This document shows, piece after piece, positions 31,956 to 42,779 of a DNA stretch of 64,000 bases. Each line of letters begins with the position of its first letter. Position 1 is the first letter of the stretch. The stretch is taken from positions 496,001 to 560,000 of the forward strand of contig VWRR01000004.1 in assembly GCA_013995675.1 (NCBI GenBank), read 5' to 3'. The stretch comes from Cyanidiococcus yangmingshanensis. Lineage: Eukaryota > Rhodophyta > Bangiophyceae > Cyanidiales > Cyanidiaceae. The notes under the pieces were generated by a model, which worked only from the letters and a program-made list of their open reading frames with translations, ran no database searches and had not been told where the DNA came from. The position numbers were made by a program, and so were the translations under genes.

Positions 31956-33627
31956 GGGAAGCTAACCTTCCGCGGGCCTGAGCCTAGCGAAGATAGACCT
32001 CTTTGAAAAGAACGTTGGCGACGCGCGCTGACGATCTCACGTTGCCGCGCGAATTGGAGCGACTGCAACTTAGTCTCCGACTGTGGAGAGTTTTATCGTT
32101 CGGCTTGGTTTCTTCCATCGGTCTAAGTACTTATCGGTAAAATCGAACTTGTTTTATCAGAAATGCATGGAAGGCTTTCGTTTAAAGAGATAGTTGCACA
32201 TCTTCCAGAAATTAGGGAATCGGGGGCTTGTGGTGCTCTGAGATATTAGCCAATTCAGATCACCTATGCTTGTGGAGCGAGGAAGCGGAATATGCCGGCC
32301 GTCGAAGGAGTCGGAACAGTTGATCATGTCGACTGATCTAGTCACTGGCCGGAGAGAGTTGTACTGAGATGTTTCAAAGTGCCAGGAACGAGATGCACTG
32401 TGTTGAAGGATTCTTGCTGGCTTTTGTAGACCAGTATCTTTGTGGACTCTGGCTTCTCGAGGGTAGCTATCCTGCTCTGCTTAATCGACAACACAACCAG
32501 TTCGATTAGACAAGATACACGCATTCTGCCTCCGTCGAGAGCCATCCAAAAACAAAAGTCTGTTGAGGACGATAGGCCACTCAGAATATCTTTGCCGATC
32601 GGCAGATGATTCGAGCCAAAAATATAGCATTGCGAAATCAGTTTAGTCACTATATTTGTCGCTCTATCTTTCTCTTAGATTTGGGTTCACTGGAGCGCTG
32701 AGTAAAGGATTTTACGCTCTCGAGCAGCTACTGCGGGATCTCTGCTTTCATATCATGTTCGGATCATTTCTACTGTTACAATCTATCGTCTTCTACATTC
32801 AAGACGGAGCGGGTCAAGACCCCAAGGCTGATGCCAGTGCCGCCGATTGAAACATCGTGAGCGCTGAACTTTTAGCGCTTTGCCGTACGAGTATCCACGC
32901 AGTCTGTGTCAGTGTTACTCCCTCCCTCAATGAAGTTGCTGTCCAATATCGACCTAGCAAGGATTTCCCGTAATCACAAGAATGTTGATGCACGGCCTCT
33001 TGAACATGTTGTGGCGAGTGCATCTCGCTCTATGGCATCGTTCATCGAAGACCATTTTTCAAATGACTCGTTGATCTTTTTTGCTTTCCGTCCATGACTC
33101 TGCATTTCAGATTCGTGATTGTGTGTGCTGATACCATTTCAACCCTACCACCGGTGCTTGTTCTAGAATTTTTGCTTGTGGGTCCTCATGTTTTCCCAGG
33201 ATCGCTATTGTCCCGAGAAAACACACACAATGGCCTTCGCTAAAGCAAGCCCAATGATTTAACGTGCCCATTTGATTCCCAAAAACCACTTTAGGACAAG
33301 AGGCGAGCCATGTCCCATGGTAAAATTGAATGCAAGATACACATCCTTTCGTTGCTTCAGATTCAGCGGGGCATTCGTTTCCGACAAAGCGATGAAACCG
33401 CTCATTTCGGGCTTTGTGCGCTCTTTCATAGGATTTCCTCACAAAACCGAGCATTCCTTTCAAGTTTCCATTTTGGATACATCGGGCTTTATCAAACGTT
33501 CGACGGGTGCACGATCTTACTCCACTCTATTGATAAAGAACTTGTTTCTTGTCGATTCCATTTTTCAGAAACTTTTTGGATTCGTTGCTTGATTCCTCAC
33601 AATCCGCGTCTAACGTATATGAGAATA
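31956..33627. other. 1.7-kb gene-poor, AT-rich region
   Basis: Contains several 60-118-codon open frames on both strands but none I recognise. A minus-strand frame at 33107-33463 is the longest and overlaps plus-strand frames of equal quality. It could be the remnant of an old gene or just chance. Confidence 0.4.
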
Positions 33628-33962
33628 TTATATGCGAGTTGCCCAGCGCCGTTTGTCTTCTTTGACATCCGGCCCACTGAGGAAACCTGAAGAGCTTTCT
33701 CGAGAAACCATCCCTTCAGGTACAGAACCTGATTTTCTCAGAACCTCCGCTCTGTGCTGCTTGAGAGGCACCACTCCATCAGGGATATTGATACTGGTCG
33801 ATGACTCGTTTCCGGCCAGCCATTTGTCCAGGGCGCCATCATCGAGCGCAAATCCCATCGCGAGACCGTCCATGCCCAGACGAGTGGCGGAGACTCGCCG
33901 CGAGCAGTCGGTGATCGAACCATCTGCGCGGCGTCATAGTTCATCTCGGCTGTTTCGCTCAT
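33628..33962 (-). CDS. Possible small protein gene, about 110 aa, one frame break
   Basis: An ATG at 33962 (MSETAEMNYDAA) opens a frame that becomes poor after about 12 codons. From there a second frame is open without a stop to 33628 and reads like protein: GSITDCSRRVSATRLGMDGL, GFALDDGALDKWLAGNESS and a charged C-terminus GPDVKEDKRRWATRI. The two are joined by a net shift of two bases (or minus one) near 33917-33925. I recognise no family. It is divergent from the DUF1295 gene with an 83-bp spacer. The plus strand also has an open frame here, so the strand assignment is not certain. Confidence 0.38.
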
Positions 33963-34045
33963 AACATCACTATTCAGTGCTTACGTTCCCTGTGTCAACA
34001 CTTCGACCGACCAGTGTTGGCGCTGAATCAGAACAAGAGAACGTG

Positions 34046-35229
34046 ATGATGGCATTGAAGTTATCACGGACTCTGAGTCTAGAGCAACTTTTTCACGTCG
34101 AGGACGCGACGATAGACGGTGTTCAATTGGCGTTCTCGCATCCCCAAAGCTGGTTGCCGGCCTTTGTCGACTCGTTGCGGCACGGCGCGCTATTGTCCCA
34201 CGGTGCAGTGCTAGCTTTCGCGCTATACTTTTGCCTTCTCTTTAGTCTTTGGGCATATGTACGCTCTAATATCACGGGGAGCACCTCCCAGGTTGATATG
34301 ATGTGGTCTCTTCTGCCGCCTCTGTACGTGTGTTGGTTCGCGCTGGTGACAGTGGCCACAGTTGGCCTGCGGGCTCGACCGCTCGCGATGGGCTGCGCTG
34401 GCTTTGGCGTGGTCTGTGCGCATGACTTACAATTTTGCTCGCAAAGGAGGTTATTCGGGAGTAGAGGACTACCGCTGGCCGTACCTTCGACAAAAGATAT
34501 CAAATCCCCTATTATGGCAGCTGTTCAATATTGGCTTCAGTCAGCTTGTATCAGAACATGCTGCTGCTCTGCCTGGCGTTGCCAGCATGGGCCGCTTATC
34601 TCCGGCCGTCTAGCCCCTGGAACACTGTAGATACAGTGGCGACCATCGCGTTTCTGTTCTTTCTCCTGATTGAAACCTTGGCTGACGAGCAGCAGTGGCG
34701 CTTCCAGTGCCGCAAGCACGCGCTAACCCAAGCGCAGCGCCTGCAACACCCAGATCCTGACATTCGGCGAGGATTTCTCACTCGAGGGCTGTTTCGCTTC
34801 TCTCGGCATCCGAATTTCTTCGCTGAGCAATGCATGTGGTGGGTCTTTTACCTGTTCGCCGTGGGGGCGCTCCTCGGCGAGGAGGCAACAGCAGGCTGGT
34901 GGCAATTCGGCTCCGTGCGATCAACGCCGCGGCTTCACTGGAGCATCGTCGGAGCTTTTCAACTAACGCTACTCTTTCAAGGCAGTACATGGCTTACGGA
35001 AAAGCTAAGTTTGGAAAAGTACGGTAATGCGTATCGGTTATACCAGCAACAGGACAAGCCGTTTGGTTCCTCTCTGGGCATCAAGTACCTTGAAAGAGCA
35101 TGGCGAGTAGCGTTCGACGCATGGCTGAAAGGCGTCGCTCGAACGAGCGTCTTGTTCTTGATGGCGACGCGCTCGCTGACAACTCGCACGCTTAAAACAG
35201 GATTTCCCCATCCACTGCACGATCGGTGA
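34046..35229 (+). CDS. DUF1295 / steroid 5-alpha-reductase-like membrane protein, two frame breaks
   Basis: Polytopic membrane protein of the DUF1295 family, related in fold to 5-alpha-reductases and isoprenylcysteine methyltransferases. Recognised elements across three frames: SQVDMMWSLLPPLYV, the diagnostic RMTYNFARKGGYSGVEDYRW, FFLLIETLADEQQWRFQCRK, and FRFSRHPNFFAEQCMWWVFY. These are the catalytic-side motifs (NFARRGGY, DxQxxxF, SRHPNxxxE). Two frame changes occur, in CC at 34379-34380 and GG at 34533-34534; each is resolved by one surplus base, and family homology is unbroken across both. The start is the first ATG of a tandem pair. The substrate is unknown; a lipid or sterol double bond is likely. 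A C-terminal tail of about 40 residues after YLERAW is not conserved. Confidence 0.85.
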
Positions 35230-35620
35230 ACCCGATTCGCTGACACAACGAGATGAATCGCATGTGGGAGCAAAGCCGGTGACAGCGATGGATCGAATGC
35301 CACCCTGCAAGCATCGTCATCGACCAAGTTGAAGGTCTAGTTTGTTCCTGGAGCACGTTGAGCGGTCTTGATGGACAATGCACGGTATTATGGAGAGTGA
35401 TGTGTCCGGCCCCAATATGAATGGGTCTCTTGCAGGAACGCCTCGATAGATTCATGACATTCCCAGCATGGATGTGTCGTTGCAGTTCGTCGTCGCCTCT
35501 GGATTTTAAAAAGTTTGATATTTCTGCTTTAAACCCGACATTCCAACTGCGACTTTTCTCCTAGACAGCGAGCCGCGCGGATCAAGCCCGGATCAGCCCT
35601 GCGTTCAGTATCTCGGTCTC

Positions 35621-36527
35621 GATGACTGACTCATTGCGTCGCATTGGTGGACACTTGATATGGGGATTCGCGGTTTCAGCGAACAATCGCGACCACGAAG
35701 CTGCATCATCAAGTATGAACGGTGCAAACAACAACAGCAGCAGTTCATTTTATAGCCGCGCTTCATGGGTCCGGAGCGTTTGCTGATGCTGTCACGTCTC
35801 GGAGCGCTACGTCTTGTACCAGGCCAGATCGCTCGAAATACTGGACGCTTGAGTGTTTCAGGACATTTTCTTTGCCAGCATCCACTGGATAAAGGCATGT
35901 TCACCTAGTGCAGATGCAGACTGCATACCGACCCCACTTTGTCACGCAGGCGAGCCCGGAGAGGTCTCGGTCTCGTTCACTGCAGTTCTAGGTGGTCAAG
36001 GCATTTGCGGCGGCCGATAGCGTTTACCGTGACAGAATATCACACAGCTTGGCGTACGACGTGTTCACAACGGTGTTCTCGGTGGTATACCTTTCAGAAC
36101 GTTTCGATGTCGCAAGTTGAGATCCTCCAAGGGTTGCGTCCAGCAACAACCAAAATCGCTGCTGCGCTCGCACGGTGTTCTGCAAAAATACATCCAGTTC
36201 GACTGCACTACTTGTCGGCTAGTCAGGAAGTGCAATCGTCGCGTACCAAAGCGTGTACGTTATTCCGCAATATGCGCTTCACCATCGGCTCCACCGGATA
36301 GACTGATGTCCGTGTCGAGTGAAGCGTACATCACGATACGGCCTCAGCGTCGATACGAGATGGACTTGTGCCCCAGCGTTCTCAGCTTCCAAGCGACATG
36401 GAGACCTGGGCGAGCCATAAGATTTTGCAGCTCTACAAACCTGCATTCGCGGGTATACTTGATGTCATGATCAGCATCCAAACATCTGGTGGTAACGCAA
36501 TCCACGAAACCTTACCTTCACAATATA
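35621..36527 (+). other. Gap with successive plus-strand open stretches, possible broken gene
   Basis: No intact gene. An ATG at 35621 opens a 54-codon frame (MTDSLRRIGGHLIWGFAVSA), and protein-like stretches follow in other plus frames, for example LSRLGALRLVPGQIARNTG, GEPGEVSVSFTAVLGGQG, DVFTTVFSVVYLSERFDVAS and VEILQGLRPATTKIAAALAR. Each is only 40-60 codons long, which chance can produce. I recognise no family. Given the surplus-base breaks in neighbouring genes, this may be one coding region with several breaks, or a decayed gene. Confidence 0.25.
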
Positions 36528-37602
36528 TCACGTATTCGGCGCTTCTGCTCTTCTGTGAGTGTCCGCGGGAACTGCATCCTGAAACCGCATGATCAGGTCA
36601 CCTTTCTCGTTAGGATTCTTACTATTGGGCATACCCAGTCCTCCGATACGCTTCTCGTAGCCTGGATGGACTATTTCCGGAATCTTGACTCGTAGCCTTC
36701 GACCATCGAGGTGCTTGAATTCTACCTCAGTTCCTGTCAGGGCATCCTTCAAAGGAATCTGCACATTGTACACAAGGTCACCACCAACGCGCTCAAATAG
36801 AGAGTGCGGTTTTTGTTTCAGAATAAAGACCACATCAGCGGGGATCTCATGTGGGTCGATCTCGTCACCCTCTCGCTCAAACCGGATTTTTGTACCGGCC
36901 TTAAACCCAGGTCGAATGTCGATGGTAAGAATCTTTTCTACTGGGACGATCTGGCCACTGGAGGCATCCCGTATTCGCTTCGTAAGCTTGATCTTTTTCT
37001 GTGTGCCGCTATACATCTCCTCCAGTGTCAGGGCCAGAGGGACTTCATGATCAGGCGCCTTGCTCTGAGGTCTTCGGCCTACCACCTAAACCAGTACCAA
37101 ATGGTGTTGCGCCGCTCATTCGGCTGCCACTGCCTCGAGAGCCGAAAGACGCAAAAGAATCTTCTGCTGTCGCGCGACCGAAGAACTCTCGGAACAATTC
37201 CTCGGGGTCTTGAAACCCGAAACCGCCAAAGCCTCCAGGCATACCTGCACCGCCCGGACCAGACGACGAGAAGAAAAATGTGGTGCCACCACCGGGTCCT
37301 CCTGGAAAGCCCGGAACTCCTCCTGGAAACCCACCGGCCCCGGCAGCACCATTTGCGCCGTTCTCGTGCATTCCGGCTTTAATGCCTTCCTCGCCGAACT
37401 TGTCATAGATTTCGCGTTTTCTAGGATCCACAAGCACTTGATATGCTTCGCTGATTTCTTTAAACTTACGGGTTGCTAGTTCCTTGTTATCAGGGTTCTT
37501 ATCGGGGTGCCACTTCATGGCGAGCCGCCGATATGCTCGCTTCAGAGCTGCCTCATCGGCGTCTTTCGACACCCCCAAAACCTTGTAATAGTCGAGACCC
37601 AT
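36528..37602 (-). CDS. Class B DnaJ/Hsp40 co-chaperone, one frame break
   Basis: Cytosolic or nuclear J-protein that stimulates Hsp70. Residues 1-70 are a J domain, starting [20 protein letters not shown], with the HPD tripeptide in [13 protein letters not shown] and then YDKFGEEG. A long Gly/Phe-rich segment with PGG and GFGG repeats follows. There is no zinc-finger region, so it is class B (DNAJB1/Sis1-like). The C-terminal substrate domains are [37 protein letters not shown] and [20 protein letters not shown]. The frame changes once near 37076-37085, between the G/F region and the C-terminal domain; one surplus base accounts for it. The combined length of about 355 aa is normal. The start is ATG. 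Confidence 0.93.
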
Positions 37603-37921
37603 TTCTCAGTCTCCCACAGCCAGACTGCCCTTACTCACGGCTACTGGTCGCACAGTGCCTCAATGAAACAACCACGTCTTTCTGGAGCGCTGGAGTAAGA
37701 CAATGGTGACCGCAACGTATATGTGTGGGCTCTCGCCCGCAGGTGCTGGCCGAATGCGATCGCTCACAGAAGTCTCTGGAAGATGGGATGAGCTATGTCG
37801 CAAAAAATATATTTATGTATAGTCCTCCTTCGCTTGGAGTCGTGCCACCGGTCAATCTAACTATCGCCCGTATGAACGATTTCACCGGGGCTTGGGTACA
37901 GTGACGTTTGGAATGGTTCTA
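37603..37921. other. Spacer between DnaJ and the right repeat copy
   Basis: 319 bp upstream of the DnaJ start. Contains an AT-rich stretch (AAAAAATATATTTATG near 37801) but no gene. Probably the DnaJ promoter; no clear heat-shock element array was seen. Confidence 0.45.
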
Positions 37922-38452
37922 AACTCGGTTGCCATTCGCCTTTCAGAAACACGAAGACTCTTGAAAGCCCTGTGAACACTCCTGGAAAGACCATACAGGA
38001 AAAATTTGCGTCCTCACAGATGACGTTGTCCGTTTAGATGCGCATATAGTCGCCGTGTGGTTCTATCATTCAAGAAATCCGTACGAGGCACGATGTTGCT
38101 GGGTGTTCTTCCCGGAACGCAGACACGGCCACCGCGTACGACGCGTCCAGTTAGCGCGATGAACGAGACTCGGCATCTGGGATACCGATCCAAATCGATC
38201 GAATGTCCATCGGAACCGATGAGGGAAAAGATCCATGGATGCATGGCCTTGACCTGATCCGAGAGCAAGATCTCTAAGAGAGAGAGCAGCCCCAGTGGGA
38301 GGAGGATAGGACGACCAGGGGATCATCAGCGGCATCCGAGCTGCAGTCGTCTCTGAAGGGAGAACTGACCAGCATTCATAGGAGTTACTCACTCGAGAGG
38401 CAGCAGCGTCGGTTCGTTACGAGAGAGCGGTTCATGTGCAAGCTTTAGTGCC
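37922..38452 (-). repeat. 531-bp inverted repeat, right copy
   Basis: Reverse-complement copy of 3265-3795 with identical length and the same open frames (84 and 108 codons on this strand, 66 codons on the other). The boundaries are AACTCGGTTGCC at 37922 and GCAAGCTTTAGTGCC ending at 38452. The flanks differ from those of the left copy. Apparent sequence identity implies recent duplication or ongoing gene conversion. Confidence 0.9.
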
Positions 38453-38724
38453 CGCGTTTCTACGAAGAAACATGTCATGCTTGTGAACATGAAAGACTCT
38501 ATTCTGCCGCTGACCAAACGAATGTGCAAATGGAACGAGAACCAACGAGACTTTGCTTTCGTCTTTCAGTTTCTACGTGAATTGCGAGTTGATGGAGATG
38601 AATCAGACGCGTTACCAACTCGGGTGCCTTCGCAACGAACTCGAAAACGTTGCATCAGAGCTCGCAGAATACGAATCTCTGTGCTTTCCTAGCTTCTGGG
38701 TGAGTGGTTGCGGCCTTGCAGAAC

Positions 38725-40446
38725 ATGTTTGGCTCGCTATGCGTTCCAAAAAAGAGGTTCACGACTTTGCAAACAACGAAGGAGAAAAATCGCCGTCCGA
38801 CTGACTTGTATGCCTGGACGGTGGTACTGCAGCCCAAGCGAGGACTAAGCAACCTTTCAGAACGACGAAAACAGAGTCGATCTCTTCGACCGACGTTTCT
38901 GGTGAGCCGAAGTGAGTTTCCACCGCTCTGGTGGCGGCGTCTAGGCGGAGCTATCGTACTAAGTGCTGGCTTGTTCACTGGAATATGGGCTCAGAGTACG
39001 CCGGGGACCCGTCCAGCGGTCGCTCAAGTGAGCACTTGCGCGGAAACGAGCGGGCCCGTGGCGGAGCTGGGTCCAGCGCCCTGGGAGACGCTAACGTTTC
39101 CAGCTCTGCCACCGTTACCCACACTGGAGCCTTTGTATGAGGAAACATTCAAGAATGGCCTACACCTGCTCATTCTGGAAGATCATCAAGTACCCCTGGT
39201 GAATGGTTTTCTCCTGTCAGAGGTGGGCTCATGGCTCGATCCGCCTGAGAAAATAGGACTTGCAGATACGGCCGCAGCCCTGCTGCGAGAGGGCGGCAGC
39301 ATTGCACACAGTGCGACTGACCTGGATGAGTTTCTCGCGAACCGCGCAGCCAGCATAGAGACCTCGTCGGGAGTCAAATCTTTCCAAATAGCCTTCCAGA
39401 GCGAGCCATCGGACCTTGAATCAGTTTTGCGGGCAATGGCGTCGCTTGTGAGGGCACCACTCTTTCCAGCAACAAAGCTGGAACTCGTGAAACAACGTCA
39501 GCACGCTAGCATTGCACGTCGTAATGACGAGCCAGGGCTGGTGCTGAGAAGAGCATTTTCGAAACTCATATATGGGAAAGATTCACCCTTCGCTCGTGAG
39601 CCAACTGATGAGACCATCGACCATGTACAACGGGAGGATCTGGTCCGGTTCCATGCCGAAAACTTCGGACCAGATTCGAATACATTTCTGGTCCTGTACG
39701 GAGACCTGGACCAGGGAGATGCGCGACGCCTTGCAGCGGATACTTTTGGAGATTGGCCGCGACTTTTCAACCCTAAGCGATCCACGTTGCCTCCGGTGCC
39801 AGACCCGAACCCTGAGGCCTCTTTTGTGCTCCTGGCTGATAAACCTGGACTAACACAGGCGCAAGTGGTTCTTGGAGAGATCGGCGGCACGTTTCGGGAC
39901 TCTCTTTACGCCTCGCTGGACGTAATCAACGCGCTTATGAATGGCCTCGGCGGTCGTCTTTTTGATGAGCTCCGGTCGCGACAGGGACTTGCCTACTCCG
40001 TGTACGGCGTCTGGTCGCCCAAGTACAACTACCCAGGTGTGTTCATGGCGGGTGGCGAAACAGAAACAACTCAAGTCCCCGCACTAATTGATGGCATTGA
40101 GACAGAGCTTCGCCGTCTGGATAACGAACTGGTCTCGTCCAATGAGCTAACCTATGCCAAGGACTTTGTGCTGAATAGCATGGTATTTGAGCTGGCTCCA
40201 AATAAGAGCGAGATGCTTCGTCGACTAGTTTTGTATCGATTTCACGGTTACCCCGATGACTTTTTGGTCCAGTTGCGCTCGGCTATCGAACAGGTCAATG
40301 CTTTGTCTATACAGCGGGCCGCTCGAGAGCGCATTCGTGATGAGTCCTTTGTGATACTGGTGCTCGGTGATCGGGCGAAACTCGAACCGATATTGCGCTC
40401 GCACTTTGGACCAGACCTGGTGCACCTGTATCCGTTGGACAGGTGA
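38725..40446 (+). CDS. M16 peptidase homologue lacking the zinc motif, probably plastid lumen
   Basis: Two-domain M16B-type protein of about 573 aa from the first ATG. The domain begins near YEETFKNGLHLLILEDHQVP. Where active M16 enzymes have HxxEH, this reads GLADTAAALLREGG, so the zinc ligands are missing and it should be a non-peptidase partner. Other family traits remain: KLIYGKDSPFAREPTDETID, VLYGDLDQGDAR, and in the second half NALMNGLGGRLFDELRSRQG and LAYSVYG. In bacteria such inactive members pair with an active M16 subunit. The N-terminus has a basic, Ser-rich stretch and then RRLGGAIVLSAGLFTGIWAQ. This resembles a transit peptide followed by a twin-Arg-type lumenal signal, so a thylakoid location is plausible. 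Confidence 0.85.
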   Translation: MFGSLCVPKKRFTTLQTTKEKNRRPTDLYAWTVVLQPKRGLSNLSERRKQSRSLRPTFLVSRSEFPPLWWRRLGGAIVLSAGLFTGIWAQSTPGTRPAVAQVSTCAETSGPVAELGPAPWETLTFPALPPLPTLEPLYEETFKNGLHLLILEDHQVPLVNGFLLSEVGSWLDPPEKIGLADTAAALLREGGSIAHSATDLDEFLANRAASIETSSGVKSFQIAFQSEPSDLESVLRAMASLVRAPLFPATKLELVKQRQHASIARRNDEPGLVLRRAFSKLIYGKDSPFAREPTDETIDHVQREDLVRFHAENFGPDSNTFLVLYGDLDQGDARRLAADTFGDWPRLFNPKRSTLPPVPDPNPEASFVLLADKPGLTQAQVVLGEIGGTFRDSLYASLDVINALMNGLGGRLFDELRSRQGLAYSVYGVWSPKYNYPGVFMAGGETETTQVPALIDGIETELRRLDNELVSSNELTYAKDFVLNSMVFELAPNKSEMLRRLVLYRFHGYPDDFLVQLRSAIEQVNALSIQRAARERIRDESFVILVLGDRAKLEPILRSHFGPDLVHLYPLDR

Positions 40447-41093
40447 AGGTTGGAATACAGCATGACACGCTTTAGATGTCGCGTCGTGCACCATCTGCTG
40501 GTACCGGCGAATGATCTCATTTTGGATACAGCGTTCTGGATCGTCTCAGCCAATCCAAAGTCACAGCCGCCTTCAGCATCCCGTCAAAACGCATGCCAGC
40601 GCTGTTAGGCATATCGTTGGACATGATCAGTACATCGTCCTTCGTGCGATCAAGAAAACGCTATCGCTTATCGGACCGATGACATTCATCAGGCATTAGG
40701 GCGAGCGGCCTCGAACCGTCGAATCGTAGGACCCAGAGACACCGGAGGACCTTGGGGTCAAAAACGCTGATAAAGGTCTCGAAATAAACAACAAATTTCA
40801 CGAAAGACTCCAGCATATTTTCCACGATGCAACGAAGGAGATCTTGCGAGGCGGTCGTCCGCCATGACTCGTTACGCATGAACGTGTCGATACGCTGGCT
40901 GTGCGCGAATGAGTCAGCTCCTGCGAAATATGACAATGTGTCTGGAAATGCCGGCGAACACAGTAAGGGCTCGTGCTGGGGAAGCGGGGCATGTCCGCGC
41001 CCAGGCCCCATGTGGCTGCAGAGCGCATCACTGCAACGGTGACTGGCTTGCGACCTGCTCGATTCCTGGTCATCACGGCTGTCAAGACAGCAA
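40447..41093. other. Convergent intergenic region
   Basis: Between the M16 homologue and the CTDNEP1-like gene. Only short overlapping open frames on both strands; nothing recognised. Confidence 0.45.
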
Positions 41094-42779
41094 TCAAGTA
41101 GAGACGAGTGGCCTGTATCGGCTTATCAGGGAACCTCTGGTGAGCCGCAAACCGAGCACACTTCGTACATCCTCCAGAACACTGAGGCTCCGGAGTACCG
41201 GGAGCAAATTCAGCAACTCCTCATCAAATGGATCGTCATACCAGGCGTCGATGGGGAGTGCGTTTGCAGCATGCATTGCATAGCTCGCTGGTGAGTTGTC
41301 GACGATAATCACTTTCCCCAAATGTGGACTAACAACACTTAAATTCTTGACAAAGTTAAACGGCGGCAGCCGGACACAATCATCACGGAAATAACGGGCG
41401 CAGAAAAGAGAACCTGTAGGATCCAGCGCATCGATGAGTGGGTCTGCGTAACGGCGCAGACTGGCCGTAAAGATCACCAGGTCGTACCACTGACGAACGA
41501 CCCGGATGAACAACTCCAGGTGGGGCCTCTTGCGTACGAAAAAAACAGTCGGCACATCGTCTACATCGACTTCGACAGTCAGATCGCAACCAGTGCTGTC
41601 TTTGAAACTACTATGAACCAATGTCTCATCGAGATCCAGGATGAGGATTTTCCGCTCGGTTGGTGAAGAGGCATGCGTGAGATACGGGCCGCAGGATGCC
41701 TTTGAGAAGCGCGGAAGCAAACCGCCAAACTGGATGCTCTCCACCAGTGTAGTGCTATCGACGCGCACTCGCATCACCGTTTGCACGAGCGCCTCGAGTA
41801 GGAAACGAGCCAACCATTCGGATATGTCGTAAGTGACCGCACCTAGAGCTTGCGCCGATGCCAAGCCCAATACCACTGGTTTGAACCCTGGGCTGACCAG
41901 TTTCTCACGACTCCAGCTGAGCAAAGTTTCCACTCGGACATGAGTGAACACTCGAAGGGGTCGAAGGGTTCGCAGCGTCCTCCAGTGCTGTTCGAGGTCA
42001 TGCAGCCAATGCTGAGCCCAGAAAATCAATATCGTCAACCAGTTCTTGAGAATTCGCGAAATTGTCGGTATTTGAAGCCATCCGTGCTGCGTTGGTATCT
42101 GTCCTGGGTCGAAACGGACTGTTTTGGACAACGGGAAGCCCAAAGCGGACTGCGACCAACCGCTGCCTGCCCGCAGGAGCACACGCGTGTGCTCGGGTCC
42201 ACGCTCGGTAGAAGACCTATTCAGACAGGTTTGCTGTCGTGGCCATAACCAACATCGCCATTGCTGGATGCTCGCAAGCAAATGGTGCCACCAGAAAGAG
42301 CGCTGCTCTAAAAAAGCTGCCATTACATGCAGACAATACTGTAAACGATATTGAAGGCCGACAAGAACGTGCTGGCCAGCTCGATCAGAAACCTTGCCTT
42401 GGAGCGAGGTTTTCCAGGTCTTGACCCCCGGTTCATATGCTACAGCCCCATCGACTGAATCCTGGTCGCCACTAGCACTTTTACCGACAACTGAGCGGTC
42501 ACGAAGACGATCTGCTGCCGAACTGCGCGAACGCTCTGAAGCACTGCCACTCCGTCTCCTTCGGTTCGTCCCCGTCCTGGCTTGTTCTGGTGTATGCACA
42601 TCTGCTAGAGAATTTGGTGCAGTAGTCGTCTCCGCAGCCTCTTCAATCCCAGAGAAAGACCAACGGCACGCTTTTCGGAGTGCGCTTCGCTCTCCCTGGT
42701 CGCGAGAGCGACGTCGCTGCGTCCTCGTCGTTTGTTCAGCCTCCGTATCAATCGCGCTTCTCTCTCGCCCTTCGACCAT
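41094..42779 (-). CDS. CTDNEP1/Nem1-like HAD phosphatase
   Basis: Ser/Thr phosphatase of the SCP/Dullard group. CTDNEP1/Nem1 dephosphorylates lipin at the nuclear envelope and ER. The catalytic domain is the last 180 residues of a 561-aa protein: ILDLDETLVHSSF (DxDxT nucleophile), VRKRPHLELFIRVV, YDLVIFTASLRRYADPLIDA, DDCVRLPPFNFVKNLSVVS and VIIVDNSPASYAMHAANALP. NAxPIxxWxxDPxDxxLLxLLPxL is conserved as in CTDNEP1. The long N-terminal part begins with a low-complexity Arg/Ser region and contains Trp-rich amphipathic and hydrophobic segments (for example ILKNWLTILIFWAQHWL) that may bind membranes. The start is ATG and the frame is intact. Confidence 0.88.
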   Translation of the reverse strand: MVEGRERSAIDTEAEQTTRTQRRRSRDQGERSALRKACRWSFSGIEEAAETTTAPNSLADVHTPEQARTGTNRRRRSGSASERSRSSAADRLRDRSVVGKSASGDQDSVDGAVAYEPGVKTWKTSLQGKVSDRAGQHVLVGLQYRLQYCLHVMAAFLEQRSFWWHHLLASIQQWRCWLWPRQQTCLNRSSTERGPEHTRVLLRAGSGWSQSALGFPLSKTVRFDPGQIPTQHGWLQIPTISRILKNWLTILIFWAQHWLHDLEQHWRTLRTLRPLRVFTHVRVETLLSWSREKLVSPGFKPVVLGLASAQALGAVTYDISEWLARFLLEALVQTVMRVRVDSTTLVESIQFGGLLPRFSKASCGPYLTHASSPTERKILILDLDETLVHSSFKDSTGCDLTVEVDVDDVPTVFFVRKRPHLELFIRVVRQWYDLVIFTASLRRYADPLIDALDPTGSLFCARYFRDDCVRLPPFNFVKNLSVVSPHLGKVIIVDNSPASYAMHAANALPIDAWYDDPFDEELLNLLPVLRSLSVLEDVRSVLGLRLTRGSLISRYRPLVST

